Assembly (NCBI GenBank): GCA_964035575.1
Contig: OZ037917.1
Coordinates: 1,116,001-1,180,000, forward strand
Direction of reading: 5' to 3'
From: Rhynchopus sp. YZ270_cl-10
Taxonomy: Eukaryota; Euglenozoa; Diplonemea; Diplonemida; Diplonemidae
Length of the DNA stretch: 64,000 nucleotides
Made by a program: the position numbers and the translations under genes. Of this stretch, positions 49,259 to 59,407 are shown in pieces; position 1 is the first letter of the stretch; every line of letters begins with the position of its first letter. Below the pieces are notes generated by a model, which worked only from the letters and a program-made list of their open reading frames with translations, did no database searches and was not told the origin of the DNA.

Positions 49259-50137
49259 ATTTCTGGAAAAAAAAATGCTAACGAAATTTCATGGGGTGAT
49301 TTGGGGTCTTTTATTCAGGACAATTCACTAGCGATTCATCCTGCGTTTGGTAACCACTCGTTGCGTCGCGTTCTCTTGCTGCTGAGCATTCATGTTGTTT
49401 GACAACCTTTTCCCGCACTTTGGTGGAAGAAAACCAAAGGAATTGATAAGAAGAGCGTTTCATGAAACTAAAGAAGTGCACATGGTGCACAACGCACAAT
49501 GCGATACTAAAGGAAAACAACTTCTGAATCCCCACACCCACTCTGCCTTCTTGTATCTTCCCCACTCCACTTGAGATGCCACGTGTCACACTTCTTTCCT
49601 ACGACCCATCTTCAAGGTGTGACTTTAGACCCTTCTTCACCGGCTGTCTGTGCCATCTGGAGGGTGCATCACCATGACCGAGATTTGTTTCCATTTGTGA
49701 CACGCCACATGACAACACACCGCAGTGGCATTGGCCTGAAAAAACCGACGCTACGATTCATCTTGATGTTCACGGTTACCTTCGGTCTCTGTTTGCCTCA
49801 CACCGTCCACACAGCACAGACACGGGTTTACATGCTTGCCACAAGCCCTGCTGCTTTTTCGAATGGCAGCGGCCTCCCTTCTGAAAAAATGTGTCTGTGG
49901 GCTTTTTTGTTTGTGTCCACTTTTGCCAGAAGAAGTGAAAAGAACGTAACACGTACCAACAGTTTTCTTGCCACATCTGTTTCACTTGATCTCCCTCTGC
50001 ACACACCACATACATCCTAGCGTCAGACACATGAAGAGAGACCTACCTTCTGTGGTTCACCCGGATGCAAGGTTTGGGGTGCAGTCCCCCGTCTGAGCGG
50101 TGTATCGTAGTAGTCGTGCGAAGAGCGTGCATGCAGG

Positions 50138-53100
50138 ATGGGTTCCGCAGCCACGAAAGAGCAAAAGTGCGATATTGCGAAAAGAATTCTGAGTCACGAA
50201 AAGGCAGTGGACGCGCTGTACACGATCCACCAGAGGACAATGCTACATAGTGCTGTGCGTGCGGGGGACGTGGAGGCAGTGCAGTTTCTCGTGCACAACG
50301 GAGCAGGGAATGTGCGTGACAAGCACGGGAATCTGCCGCTGTGGTACGCACTGCAACACAAGGACGCAGATGTGCGGGGGCCACTTGAGGAGGCGCTGAG
50401 TGCACATGCCGCAGAGATCCTTGACGAGGTGGAGGCTGATGTGGAGAGGTATCTCACTACAGGTGTCGGGACAGCAGGTGTGGCAGAGGGACGGGGCGAT
50501 GCACATCCCAGTGGCAGCAGAACGACGACCTCGACTGCAGACAGAGTGGGGAAGGATGACGTTGACAGGGACACAGATACACTGCAGTGCACAGAAGGCA
50601 GAGAGGGACGGAAGGTGGAGTGGCTGCAGAAGGAGGACAGCAGTAGCAGCAGCAGCAGCAGTGGTGGTGGTGGGGAAGACCTGCTGTGCTGGCTGCGTGG
50701 TCTGCCGACAGTGAACCCGCCGTTGGGCTACACAGACGAACACGTGCGGCACATGGAGGCGGGCTTCCGTGTGGTGTGCAAGCGTCTGCTGGAGGACATC
50801 GGCAAACGCAGGGAGGCTGCAGTGACACGTGGGTACGTGGAGGTGGAGGACTGGATGGCGGCACGCGATCCGTTTGAGCTGCTGCTGTCGGGGTTCCTGT
50901 TCACATCCGACTGTGTGGAGTACGTGATGGGCAAGAACAACGAAGTTGTGTGTGACAAGGACGGGACTCCGACGATTGCGAAAGGGACGGACGGGAGGCA
51001 GCGTTACATCCGTCTGACTGAGCGGACTATGCTGGACCACCACGGGAGTGCTGCTGAGTCACAGTCGCTTGCGTTGTACACAACGATGAACACTGCGATG
51101 CGTGCTGTGGGGCAGCTGCCTGAGGTGAAGGAGTGGAAGGGGGAGGCAGCACTGAACGTGTTTGAGCTATCGCCTGCACCCCGTCAGCTGCACGTGATTG
51201 CGACCTTTGCACCGCTGATCCGTGGTCTGCAGAGGTTGATTGGGAGTCGGCGGAAGCAGCTGCGGACGGTGTTCCGTGGGATCAATGTGAACGTGTCTGC
51301 GAAGTACACGCTGGGGACACGTGTCGTGTGGAATTGCTTCACGTCGACGACACTGAAGCGTGATGTGGCGAAGACCTTCATGTACGGGAATGGAGGCACG
51401 TTCTTTGTTGTTGTGTCGAAGGAGGGTGCTGCAGATGTGAAGTTCTCTTCTGTGTATGCTGGTGAGGACGAGCTGCTGTACACAGCGAACATCGAGTTCC
51501 GGGTGCAGTGGAAGCTTTCGCCGACGTTGCTGCGGATGATGGGTCTGCGCTTTGACGTGATTGTGATGCAGGAGGTGTGTGAGGGAGTTGGTGCTGGTCT
51601 TGGTGTGGGTGTGGAGAAGACGAGTGCGGCTGAGAAGGTGGGTGTGCTGCAGGAGGTGATGGAACACACAGTGGTGTTCTTTGCTGACTACCTTGCGCAG
51701 TACGTGGAGGGGCGTGTGGGTGACGCCACGTGTGTGGAGGAGTCGGAGACACGTCCGCTAATGGAGGAGGTGCGGGTGTGGCTTCGTGCACGTGCAGGCA
51801 GGAAGCGTCGGGCACTTCGGAAGCAGATGGCAGTGGCAGCAGCTGTGGGCGCGAAAGCTAGAACAGGAACCGTAGGGAAGTGTGACACGTGGTGTCTGGT
51901 CGGGGAAGGCGGGAGCGGGAAGACGTCTGCATCGATAGCCATCCTGAGCGGCCTTGTGCAGTCTGTGACGAACACTGACAGCGAGTGGAGGGACACAGAT
52001 GTGGATGCAAAGCCGTACTTTCCTGTGTTTGTGGCGCTGCCGACTGTGAAGAAGCACCTGCTTGAGGAGGGAGGGTTGGACAGGTTTGTGCTGGAGTCTT
52101 TTGCGCTGGAGGAGGCGGACAGGGCGTTCCTTGCGGACAGGTACGAGGTGGTGTTGGTGCTGGACTCGCTCGATGAGGTGGGGCTGACGCAGGAGGAGGT
52201 GCGTGCTGTGGTGGCTGAGAAGGGACTTGTGTGCCGGCACCCGTGGGTGCGGGCACACTGCAGTGTTCTTTTGACGGTGCGTGGGGAGTACCTGGACAGT
52301 GTGGACGTGTCTCCGTCAGATGTGTGTGGGTCTGGTGTGCGTGCTGTGTACATGCAGCCATTCACAGAGAAGGATGCGAGAGTCTACATCACACGTACAA
52401 ACGAAGCCTGGGCGATCAAGTTGAAGGAGCAGAAGAAGAAGGAGAAGGAGACGAAGGATCCCACATCAGACAAGCCAGAACGTACAGTCTGGGTACGTGA
52501 GGAGGACGTTGAGGGGCTTGTGCGTCTGCGTGATCCGTTTGTGCTGCACATTGCGTGCCACGCGCAGTGCAGCGGTGATGCTTCGGAGGTGATGATCTTC
52601 GAACAGTACCTCAACACGTGGACGAAGGAGATGGTGTCGTGCGGACGTGACTCTTGTGATGAAGATGTGTTGGCGAGGGAAGTGGAGGCAGTGCTGCGTG
52701 CAGGGGAGCTTGTTGCATGCAGGATGCTCGCGACAAACGAATGGCAGGGGACGGTGAGTGTGATGTCGCAGTATCTTGAGCAGCAGCACGGTGTGTCTAA
52801 GGAGGTGTGGGATGCGTGCTTCCGCTGCCTGCCGTTCCGCATTGAGGACTTTGGGAAGGAGAGGAGTGCGTTCACGTTCCGCCACAAGTCGCTTGGGGAG
52901 TACCTTGCAGCACGACGGCTTGCACGTGACCCAACATCGACACTGGAGTTGCTGGGACAGTGCAGCTTCAGCAAGGAGTACCAGCGTGTTCTTGTGTTCT
53001 TTGCGGCGCTGGTGTGTGCAGACGATGCGTTGTACAAAGGTGCCTACACAGAGCTGCTTGCTGCCGTGAAGCGGACACGTGGTGCAGATGCAGGTGGTGA

Positions 53101-56100
53101 CGTTGTGACAGTTGGGTCGAATGCAGCAGCACTGCTGGCACGTGCACGCTTCACAGTGAGTGGGGAGGACCTGAGCGGGATTCGTGTTGAGAACTGCGAC
53201 CTGCGCGGGTGTCAGTTTGTGGAGACGAAGCTGACGGGCGCTTCCTTGTCGAATGCGTGGGTGGAGCACACTGAGTTCTTGGCGTGCGACATGAACGACG
53301 TTGAGATGCATGGGTGCTCCTTGGGCAAGCCACTTGGTGCACTGCTGCCTGCAGCGGGTGCAGGGTGCCACTCAGCTCCAGTGAGTGGTCTGGCAGTTGC
53401 TCCTGATGGGTCGATCTTGTCGGCAGGTGGGAACACGATCTGCAAGTGGGATGCAGCGAATGGGAAGCAGACACACGCGTTCGAAGGGCACACAGCGAGA
53501 GTGGTCAGGTTGGCCGTGCACAAGTCCCTGCTGGTGTCCAGCTCTGACGACGGCACAGTGCGTGTGTGGAACCTTGTGACGGGGCAAGAGAGTTGTTGCT
53601 TCGAAGATTCCGAGAGCAGAGCTGAGCTCCGCGGCGTGACAGTAACTCCCGATGCATCGCACGTTGTGGTGGGTGCGGTGGATCACACCGTCCGTGTGTG
53701 GGACGTCGCGAGTGGGCGACGAGTGGCGATATTGAGAGGACACACTGCGCCAGTGGGTCACGTGGCAGTGACACCCGATGGCCTGCACGTGGTGTCCTGC
53801 TCTGAGGACGAGACCGTGCGCATGTGGGAGCTTCGCACTGGGAAGGAGACAATGGTGTTTGAAGGACATGGTTCTCGTGTGCTGTGCGTTGCGGTGACCA
53901 CAGATGGCTCTTCTGTTGTCACAGGCTCGAGTGACGGGAGTGTGCGGGTGATGGACGTTGGCAGCGGGAAGCAGGTGCGTGATCTCATGGGGAACTCTGC
54001 GCCAGTGTGCGGCGTGTCACTTACCCCTGACGGCGCTCACGTGGTGTCGTGCTCTGTGGACGGCACTGTGCGTGTGTGGAGCGTCATCACTGGCGAGGAG
54101 GTGGCAGTGGTTCGAGCACGCACTACGTTGCACTGTGTTTCTGTGAGTCCGGATGGGCGGGATGTGATCTGTGGTTGCGAGGACAAGACTGTGCGTGTGT
54201 GGAGCATCTGCACTGAGGGGGGCGGCAGGATCAAAGGGTTGCGGCTGAAGAGGGTCATCGGTGCACCTGTTACGGATCCTCTCGCAGTGAGCACAACGAA
54301 GGAAGACTGGCAGTACAGCACAGTGGCATCGACGAAGGTAGAGTGTAGCGTTACAGATCGCACTGAAGCAGTGAGCAATGTCGAGCTAAATGTTGAACGC
54401 AATATTGAGCAGAATATCGTGAGCAATGTTGAGCATAATCTTGAGCAGAATGTCGTGAGCAATATTGACCACAATGTTAAGCACAATGTTGATCTCACTG
54501 TTGAGCGCAATGTTGAGCACAATACCGCGAGCAATGTCGTTAGCAATATTGAGTACAATGTAGTGAGCAATGTTGGGCGCAATATTGAGTACAATGCCGT
54601 GAGCAATGCCGTTAGCAATCTGGAGCACAATGTTGACCTCAATACTGAACGCAATCTTGAGCACACTGTCGTACAAACGTTAGCGTCGGAAAGGCGCTTC
54701 CATGGTAATAATGTCGAGATGCTGTCGCAAGCGTTTGTATCTGATATCAAGGCACGTGACCAAACCGTTGAGACTAGGCTCTCGGAAATGAAGCGCTACT
54801 TGGTGTCGTACGAGGCGCACATCATGAATGCTTCTGAGGTGATGATCTTCGAGACATACCTGAAGACGTGGACAAAGCAGCAGATAATGTTGTACAGACG
54901 GGGCTGTCGTGGTGAAGATGTGTTGGAGAAGCAAGTGGAGGCAGTGCTGCGTGCAGGGGAGCTTGTTGCATGCAGGATGCTCGCGACAAACGAATGGCAG
55001 GGGACGGTGAGTGTGATGTCGCAGTATCTTGAGCAGCAGCACGGTGTGACTAAGGAGGTGTGGGATGCGTGCTTCCGCTGCCTGCCGTTCCGCATTGAGG
55101 ACTTTGGGAAGGAGAGGAGTGCGTTCACGTTCCGCCACAAGTCGCTTGGGGAGTACCTTGCAGCACGACGGCTTGCACGTGACCCAACATCGACACTGGA
55201 GTTGCTGGGACAGTGCAGCTTCAGCAAGGAGTACCAGCGTGTTCTTGTGTTCTTTGCGGCGCTGGTGTGTGCAGACGATGCGCTGTACAATGATGCCTAC
55301 ACAGAGCTGCTTGCTGCCATGAAGCAGATACATGGTGCAGATGCAGGTGGTGACGTTGTGACAGTTGGGTCGAATGCAGCAGCATTGCTGGCACGTGGCG
55401 CTTCCTTGTCGAACGCTTGGCAGGACGTTGAGACGAAGCTGTCGGGTGCTTCCTTGTCGAATACATGCGTGGAGCACACTGAGTTCCTCGCAGTCGACAC
55501 GAGCGACGTGGAGACGGACACATCTGAGTGTCCCGCGGACGAACCGCTCAGCTCCCTGCAGCACACCGAGAGTACGGGGTGCCACTCGTCTGCAGAGAGC
55601 ACACTGGCAGTGACCCCTGATGCGTCGACCTTCTTGGCAGCCGACACTGTGCATGCTGCTCTTGCACCACACACAGACGACGCCGTACAACGTGCAGACA
55701 CAGCCTGCACGCTGCACCACACCACCTCCAAGGACACATACCAAGCAGACACCGTGCGTCTCCGTGCTGGTATTGCTGTGGAAGTGCTTGCTGCGAAGGC
55801 GTTTCGCAACAGTGCGCACCTTGTGGACAGGAAGGTCTACGCCGTGGTCACGCTTCTCGCGCCGCCTGCGTCGCACTGCACAAGAGAGTTCACGACAGAC
55901 ACAGCATCGAAGACGCTTGATGAGCTTTGCTTCGATCCTGCAGAGCGCAAAGGCGAGTCACACAGCGGAACAGTACACTTCGACTGCAGTGAAGATGCCG
56001 TAGTCGGCTTTTGCGTGCAGCTCTTCAGAACAGACTTAGTCGGGTCAGACGCCCTCATAGGCACGGCGACAGTCATCAAACCGCATGGCCCTATGTGGGC

Positions 56101-59100
56101 ACAGCAGGCACATAAGGCCAGCTGGCATCCTCTCATGGCGAGGGCGAAGAAGGACAACATCGTTGCGGGTCAGGTCCGCCTGTCGTGGAGGTTCATGCAG
56201 GAGGAGGTGCAGTGGGTGCGACAAGCTGAGGATCAGACAGAAGAGCAGCACGCTGTGACGAAGCTGACGGGCGCTTCCTTGTCGAATGCGTGGGTGGAGC
56301 ACACTGAGTTCTTGGCGTGCGATATAAACGACGTTGAGATGCCTGGGTGCTCCTTGGGCAAGCCACTTGGTGCACTGCTGCCTGCAGCGGGTGCAGGGTG
56401 CCACTCAGGTCCAGTGAGTGGTCTGGCAGTTGCTCCTGATGGGTCGATCTTGTCCTCTAACAGCAGAACTAGGGGTCCTGTTGCAGGACGCACAAACGAT
56501 GTGGGACGTGCAACGAAGTGGAACAGCACAACCTGCAAAGGCAGCGCAGGCACGTCAGACAAGCGAGCATCAGATTGTCCTGTCCCAGAGCGCGGCACAG
56601 CACCACCTCCCCGCCCCTGCCGTGCAGGCACAGTGCAGAAGACACGCCTCAGAGGTCACAATGCATCCCACACTGCCGCATCTGAGCAGCACGTTGACGT
56701 GCCGTCGGGAGTGTTTGTGGCGGAAATGAAGCGCTACTTGGCGTCGTACGAGACGCACATCATGAATGCTTCTGAGGTGATGATCTTCGAGGCATACCTA
56801 AAGACGTGGACAAAAGAGATGGTGCGGGACAAACGTGGCTGTCGTGGTGAAGATGTGTCTGCTGAGCAAGTGGAGGCAGTGCTGCGTGCAGGGGAGCTTG
56901 TTGCATGCAGGATGCTCGCGACAAACGAATGGCAGGGGACGGTGAGTGTGATGTCGCAGTATCTTTTGCGGGAGGGACACGTTGTGCATGAGGCGGTCAT
57001 GTGCTTCCGCTGCCTGCCGTTCCGCATTGAGGACTTTGGGGAGGAGAGGAGCACGTTCGCGTTCTGCCACAAGTCGCTTGGGGAGTACCTTGCAGCACGA
57101 CGGCTTGCACGTGACCCAACATCGACACTGGAGTTGCTGGGACAGTGCAGCTTCAGCAAGGAGTACCAGCGTGTTCTTGTGTTCTTTGCGGCGCTGGTGT
57201 GTGCAGACGATGCGTTGTACAAAGGTGCCTACACAGAGCTGCTTGCTGCCGTGAAGCGGACACGTGGTGCAGATGCAGGTGGTGACGTTGTGACAGTTGG
57301 GTCGAATGCAGCAGCACTGCTGGCACGTGCACGCTTCACAGTGAGTGGGGAGGACCTGAGCGGGATTCGTGTTGAGAACTGCGACCTGCGCGGGTGTCAG
57401 TTTGTGGAGACGAAGCTGACGGGCGCTTCCTTGTCGAATGCGTGGGTGGAGCACACTGAGTTCTACTGTTGCGCGATGAAGGATGTGGACATGAGTGGCT
57501 GCTCGTTGGGCACAGCACTTCCTCCACTGTTCTTCCATCCAGGGGAGCAGTGTCCAAATGTGCATGCTGTGACAGTGACACCCGATGGATGTCACATAGT
57601 TGCAGGAGGTGGGGACGGTACGATACGTTTGTTCGACACGACGACTGGGGAACGTGGGTTTAGCTTCAAAGCGCACTCTGCTGCCTGTGGTGCAGTTGTG
57701 GTGACACCAGACGCATCGCGCATAGTGACCTGCTCTGCCGACAAGACTGTGCGTGTGTGGGATGTGCAGACAGGACAGCAGCTGTGTGTTCTGGGAGAGG
57801 ATATCCCGAACACCAGAGCTTTGGCAGTCACGCCCGACGGCAGCAGAGTTGTTTGTTGCTCAGGCAAGAGTGTGCACGTGTGGGCGCTCTGGACTGGGAA
57901 GGAGGTGCTGGTTCATGACAATGAGGCGTTTGGTAGTGCAGCTGTTGTGTGTCTCACACCTAATGGAAGTCGGATTCTGTCGTGCTCAGGACGTGTGCTG
58001 CAGGTGTGGGACTTGGAGAAGGTGGAGGTGATGAGGAGATTTGAAGGACACGCGATGGATGTATTATCACTGGCTGTCACTCCCGACGGGAAGGCTGTTT
58101 CAGGCTCGCAAGACGAAACTGCACGTCTTTGGAACGTCTCGACTGGGGAGGTGGTGAGGGTGTTCCGCAGCTGTTTTCCCATCAACGCAGTAGCGGTCAC
58201 TCCCGACGGATGCCATCTGGTGGCTGGATGTGGTGCCAGGTTGTACGTGTGGGAGGTGTCCACTGGGGAGGAGGTGAGGGTCTTGAATGCAGACGGTGAT
58301 GCTATTTGCGCTGTTGCAGTGTCACCAGATGGGCGTCGTGTGGTGTCTGCTTCGTCGCTGGAATCTTTCATCTCTGTGTGGGACGTACAACCAGAGAAGC
58401 CAGATCTTCGTGCAGAAACACACACGGGCACAGTGCATGCTGTGGTGGTGACGCCCAAGGGACACATCATTTCGTGTGCTGCCGACCTGATGATGCGTGT
58501 GTGGGACACATCCACCGGACTGCAGATACAGACGTTTACGACAGGCACAGTGGAGCAGAACATGGCTGCCGTGTTCCCAGATGGGAACACTGCACTGTCC
58601 TGCTCTGCAGGGGCAATGCTGCATCTGTGGGACATTTCGAGTGGGAAAGAATTACCTCTCACGTCGGCCCCGATGGTCCTACCCCGTCCCTGTGTGGCAG
58701 TGTCGCCCGATGGATCACATATCATCAGAGGTGCATGGAACGGGGATGCATATGTGTACGTGTGGAGCACGATGAAGGAGGTGACAGTGTTTCGTGGGCA
58801 CACTACTAATTGCCGTGTGAACAATGTTGCAGTGATGCCGGATGGAGACCACGTGGTGTCGTGCTCTTACGATAACACAGCGCGCATATGGGACATTCGC
58901 ACTGGCAAGGAGACAATGGTGTTCAGGCACCGCAGCCCAGTGTACCACGTCGCTGTGACACCTGACGGATGTGGTTTAGTTTCGTGCACTTCGGAGCATC
59001 TGCATGTGTGGAACGTAGCAAGCGGGAGACGGCGACGCAAAGCAGTGCAGCTTAAGGGCATAGAAGGCGTGGCAGTGAGTCCTTGCGGCAAGAGAACGGT

Positions 59101-59407
59101 GGTGTGTTCTTCGCAGTTTTGTTTGCGTGTATACGACATAGCTACAGGTGACGTTGTGGCAAGCACGGTGGACAACTGTCCGTATCTCCGTGTCCACAGC
59201 GTCGCAGTGCTCCCCGATGGCGACGTCGTTGGTGGTTGCAGCGACGGCACTGTGCGTGTGTGGCGGATCAAGGGGAACGTGCTGCACCCGACCAGAACCA
59301 TGGGTTTGCCTCGGGCACCTCCTCGTGTATTTGGGCTTCGTGTTGATGATACCAGGTCGGTCACACCAAAGGAAGCAAGAACGGTGCTTCTGAACGGAGA
59401 AAGCTGA
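50138..59407 (+). CDS. Giant NLR-like protein 2: ANK-ART-NACHT-WD40 with C2-like insert
   Basis: 3089 aa, uninterrupted, paralogue of giant protein 1 and near-identical through the first WD40 propeller. It keeps the MGSAATK start, ART residues (Arg380, Ser403, Glu443, Glu445) and Walker A (589-596) and B. A nine-residue stretch near residue 38 of protein 1 is absent. After the first propeller (about 1075-1368) comes a run of about 25 tetrapeptides of the form xNVE (about 1412-1515). Module 2 keeps the helical part but its pentapeptides are diverged, and the WD40 propeller is replaced by a C2-like domain (about 1873-2026) and a Ser/Thr/Arg-rich linker. Module 3 has fourteen WD40 repeats (about 2471-3052), of which the last five or six differ clearly from those of protein 1. 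Probably the same class of sensor/effector with altered specificity. Confidence 0.92.
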   Translation: MGSAATKEQKCDIAKRILSHEKAVDALYTIHQRTMLHSAVRAGDVEAVQFLVHNGAGNVRDKHGNLPLWYALQHKDADVRGPLEEALSAHAAEILDEVEADVERYLTTGVGTAGVAEGRGDAHPSGSRTTTSTADRVGKDDVDRDTDTLQCTEGREGRKVEWLQKEDSSSSSSSSGGGGEDLLCWLRGLPTVNPPLGYTDEHVRHMEAGFRVVCKRLLEDIGKRREAAVTRGYVEVEDWMAARDPFELLLSGFLFTSDCVEYVMGKNNEVVCDKDGTPTIAKGTDGRQRYIRLTERTMLDHHGSAAESQSLALYTTMNTAMRAVGQLPEVKEWKGEAALNVFELSPAPRQLHVIATFAPLIRGLQRLIGSRRKQLRTVFRGINVNVSAKYTLGTRVVWNCFTSTTLKRDVAKTFMYGNGGTFFVVVSKEGAADVKFSSVYAGEDELLYTANIEFRVQWKLSPTLLRMMGLRFDVIVMQEVCEGVGAGLGVGVEKTSAAEKVGVLQEVMEHTVVFFADYLAQYVEGRVGDATCVEESETRPLMEEVRVWLRARAGRKRRALRKQMAVAAAVGAKARTGTVGKCDTWCLVGEGGSGKTSASIAILSGLVQSVTNTDSEWRDTDVDAKPYFPVFVALPTVKKHLLEEGGLDRFVLESFALEEADRAFLADRYEVVLVLDSLDEVGLTQEEVRAVVAEKGLVCRHPWVRAHCSVLLTVRGEYLDSVDVSPSDVCGSGVRAVYMQPFTEKDARVYITRTNEAWAIKLKEQKKKEKETKDPTSDKPERTVWVREEDVEGLVRLRDPFVLHIACHAQCSGDASEVMIFEQYLNTWTKEMVSCGRDSCDEDVLAREVEAVLRAGELVACRMLATNEWQGTVSVMSQYLEQQHGVSKEVWDACFRCLPFRIEDFGKERSAFTFRHKSLGEYLAARRLARDPTSTLELLGQCSFSKEYQRVLVFFAALVCADDALYKGAYTELLAAVKRTRGADAGGDVVTVGSNAAALLARARFTVSGEDLSGIRVENCDLRGCQFVETKLTGASLSNAWVEHTEFLACDMNDVEMHGCSLGKPLGALLPAAGAGCHSAPVSGLAVAPDGSILSAGGNTICKWDAANGKQTHAFEGHTARVVRLAVHKSLLVSSSDDGTVRVWNLVTGQESCCFEDSESRAELRGVTVTPDASHVVVGAVDHTVRVWDVASGRRVAILRGHTAPVGHVAVTPDGLHVVSCSEDETVRMWELRTGKETMVFEGHGSRVLCVAVTTDGSSVVTGSSDGSVRVMDVGSGKQVRDLMGNSAPVCGVSLTPDGAHVVSCSVDGTVRVWSVITGEEVAVVRARTTLHCVSVSPDGRDVICGCEDKTVRVWSICTEGGGRIKGLRLKRVIGAPVTDPLAVSTTKEDWQYSTVASTKVECSVTDRTEAVSNVELNVERNIEQNIVSNVEHNLEQNVVSNIDHNVKHNVDLTVERNVEHNTASNVVSNIEYNVVSNVGRNIEYNAVSNAVSNLEHNVDLNTERNLEHTVVQTLASERRFHGNNVEMLSQAFVSDIKARDQTVETRLSEMKRYLVSYEAHIMNASEVMIFETYLKTWTKQQIMLYRRGCRGEDVLEKQVEAVLRAGELVACRMLATNEWQGTVSVMSQYLEQQHGVTKEVWDACFRCLPFRIEDFGKERSAFTFRHKSLGEYLAARRLARDPTSTLELLGQCSFSKEYQRVLVFFAALVCADDALYNDAYTELLAAMKQIHGADAGGDVVTVGSNAAALLARGASLSNAWQDVETKLSGASLSNTCVEHTEFLAVDTSDVETDTSECPADEPLSSLQHTESTGCHSSAESTLAVTPDASTFLAADTVHAALAPHTDDAVQRADTACTLHHTTSKDTYQADTVRLRAGIAVEVLAAKAFRNSAHLVDRKVYAVVTLLAPPASHCTREFTTDTASKTLDELCFDPAERKGESHSGTVHFDCSEDAVVGFCVQLFRTDLVGSDALIGTATVIKPHGPMWAQQAHKASWHPLMARAKKDNIVAGQVRLSWRFMQEEVQWVRQAEDQTEEQHAVTKLTGASLSNAWVEHTEFLACDINDVEMPGCSLGKPLGALLPAAGAGCHSGPVSGLAVAPDGSILSSNSRTRGPVAGRTNDVGRATKWNSTTCKGSAGTSDKRASDCPVPERGTAPPPRPCRAGTVQKTRLRGHNASHTAASEQHVDVPSGVFVAEMKRYLASYETHIMNASEVMIFEAYLKTWTKEMVRDKRGCRGEDVSAEQVEAVLRAGELVACRMLATNEWQGTVSVMSQYLLREGHVVHEAVMCFRCLPFRIEDFGEERSTFAFCHKSLGEYLAARRLARDPTSTLELLGQCSFSKEYQRVLVFFAALVCADDALYKGAYTELLAAVKRTRGADAGGDVVTVGSNAAALLARARFTVSGEDLSGIRVENCDLRGCQFVETKLTGASLSNAWVEHTEFYCCAMKDVDMSGCSLGTALPPLFFHPGEQCPNVHAVTVTPDGCHIVAGGGDGTIRLFDTTTGERGFSFKAHSAACGAVVVTPDASRIVTCSADKTVRVWDVQTGQQLCVLGEDIPNTRALAVTPDGSRVVCCSGKSVHVWALWTGKEVLVHDNEAFGSAAVVCLTPNGSRILSCSGRVLQVWDLEKVEVMRRFEGHAMDVLSLAVTPDGKAVSGSQDETARLWNVSTGEVVRVFRSCFPINAVAVTPDGCHLVAGCGARLYVWEVSTGEEVRVLNADGDAICAVAVSPDGRRVVSASSLESFISVWDVQPEKPDLRAETHTGTVHAVVVTPKGHIISCAADLMMRVWDTSTGLQIQTFTTGTVEQNMAAVFPDGNTALSCSAGAMLHLWDISSGKELPLTSAPMVLPRPCVAVSPDGSHIIRGAWNGDAYVYVWSTMKEVTVFRGHTTNCRVNNVAVMPDGDHVVSCSYDNTARIWDIRTGKETMVFRHRSPVYHVAVTPDGCGLVSCTSEHLHVWNVASGRRRRKAVQLKGIEGVAVSPCGKRTVVCSSQFCLRVYDIATGDVVASTVDNCPYLRVHSVAVLPDGDVVGGCSDGTVRVWRIKGNVLHPTRTMGLPRAPPRVFGLRVDDTRSVTPKEARTVLLNGES
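54371..54680 (+). repeat. In-frame 12-bp minisatellite encoding xNVE tetrapeptides
   Basis: About 25 diverged units of AGCAATGTTGAG type, each coding for X-Asn-[Val/Ile/Leu/Ala]-[Glu/Val/Asp]. Length is a multiple of three throughout, so the frame is kept. Absent from giant gene 1. Confidence 0.9.
55755..56215 (+). other. C2-like domain segment inside giant gene 2
   Basis: Encodes strands reading AGIAVEVLAAKAF, VYAVVTLLAPP, VVGFCVQLFRTD, DALIGTATVI and AGQVRLSWRFM, the order and spacing of a C2 beta-sandwich. It takes the place of a WD40 propeller. Codon use matches the host gene. Confidence 0.5.

Larger units (their letters stand above)
48212..50137. other. Spacer between the two giant genes
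   Basis: No gene. 48212-48386 matches the 3' flank of giant gene 2 (59408-59582). A transposon-like insert follows (48387-49258), then 49368-49717 matches the segment that in the other copy leads into cathepsin B (59746-60098). The rest is the leader of giant gene 2. Confidence 0.75.
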
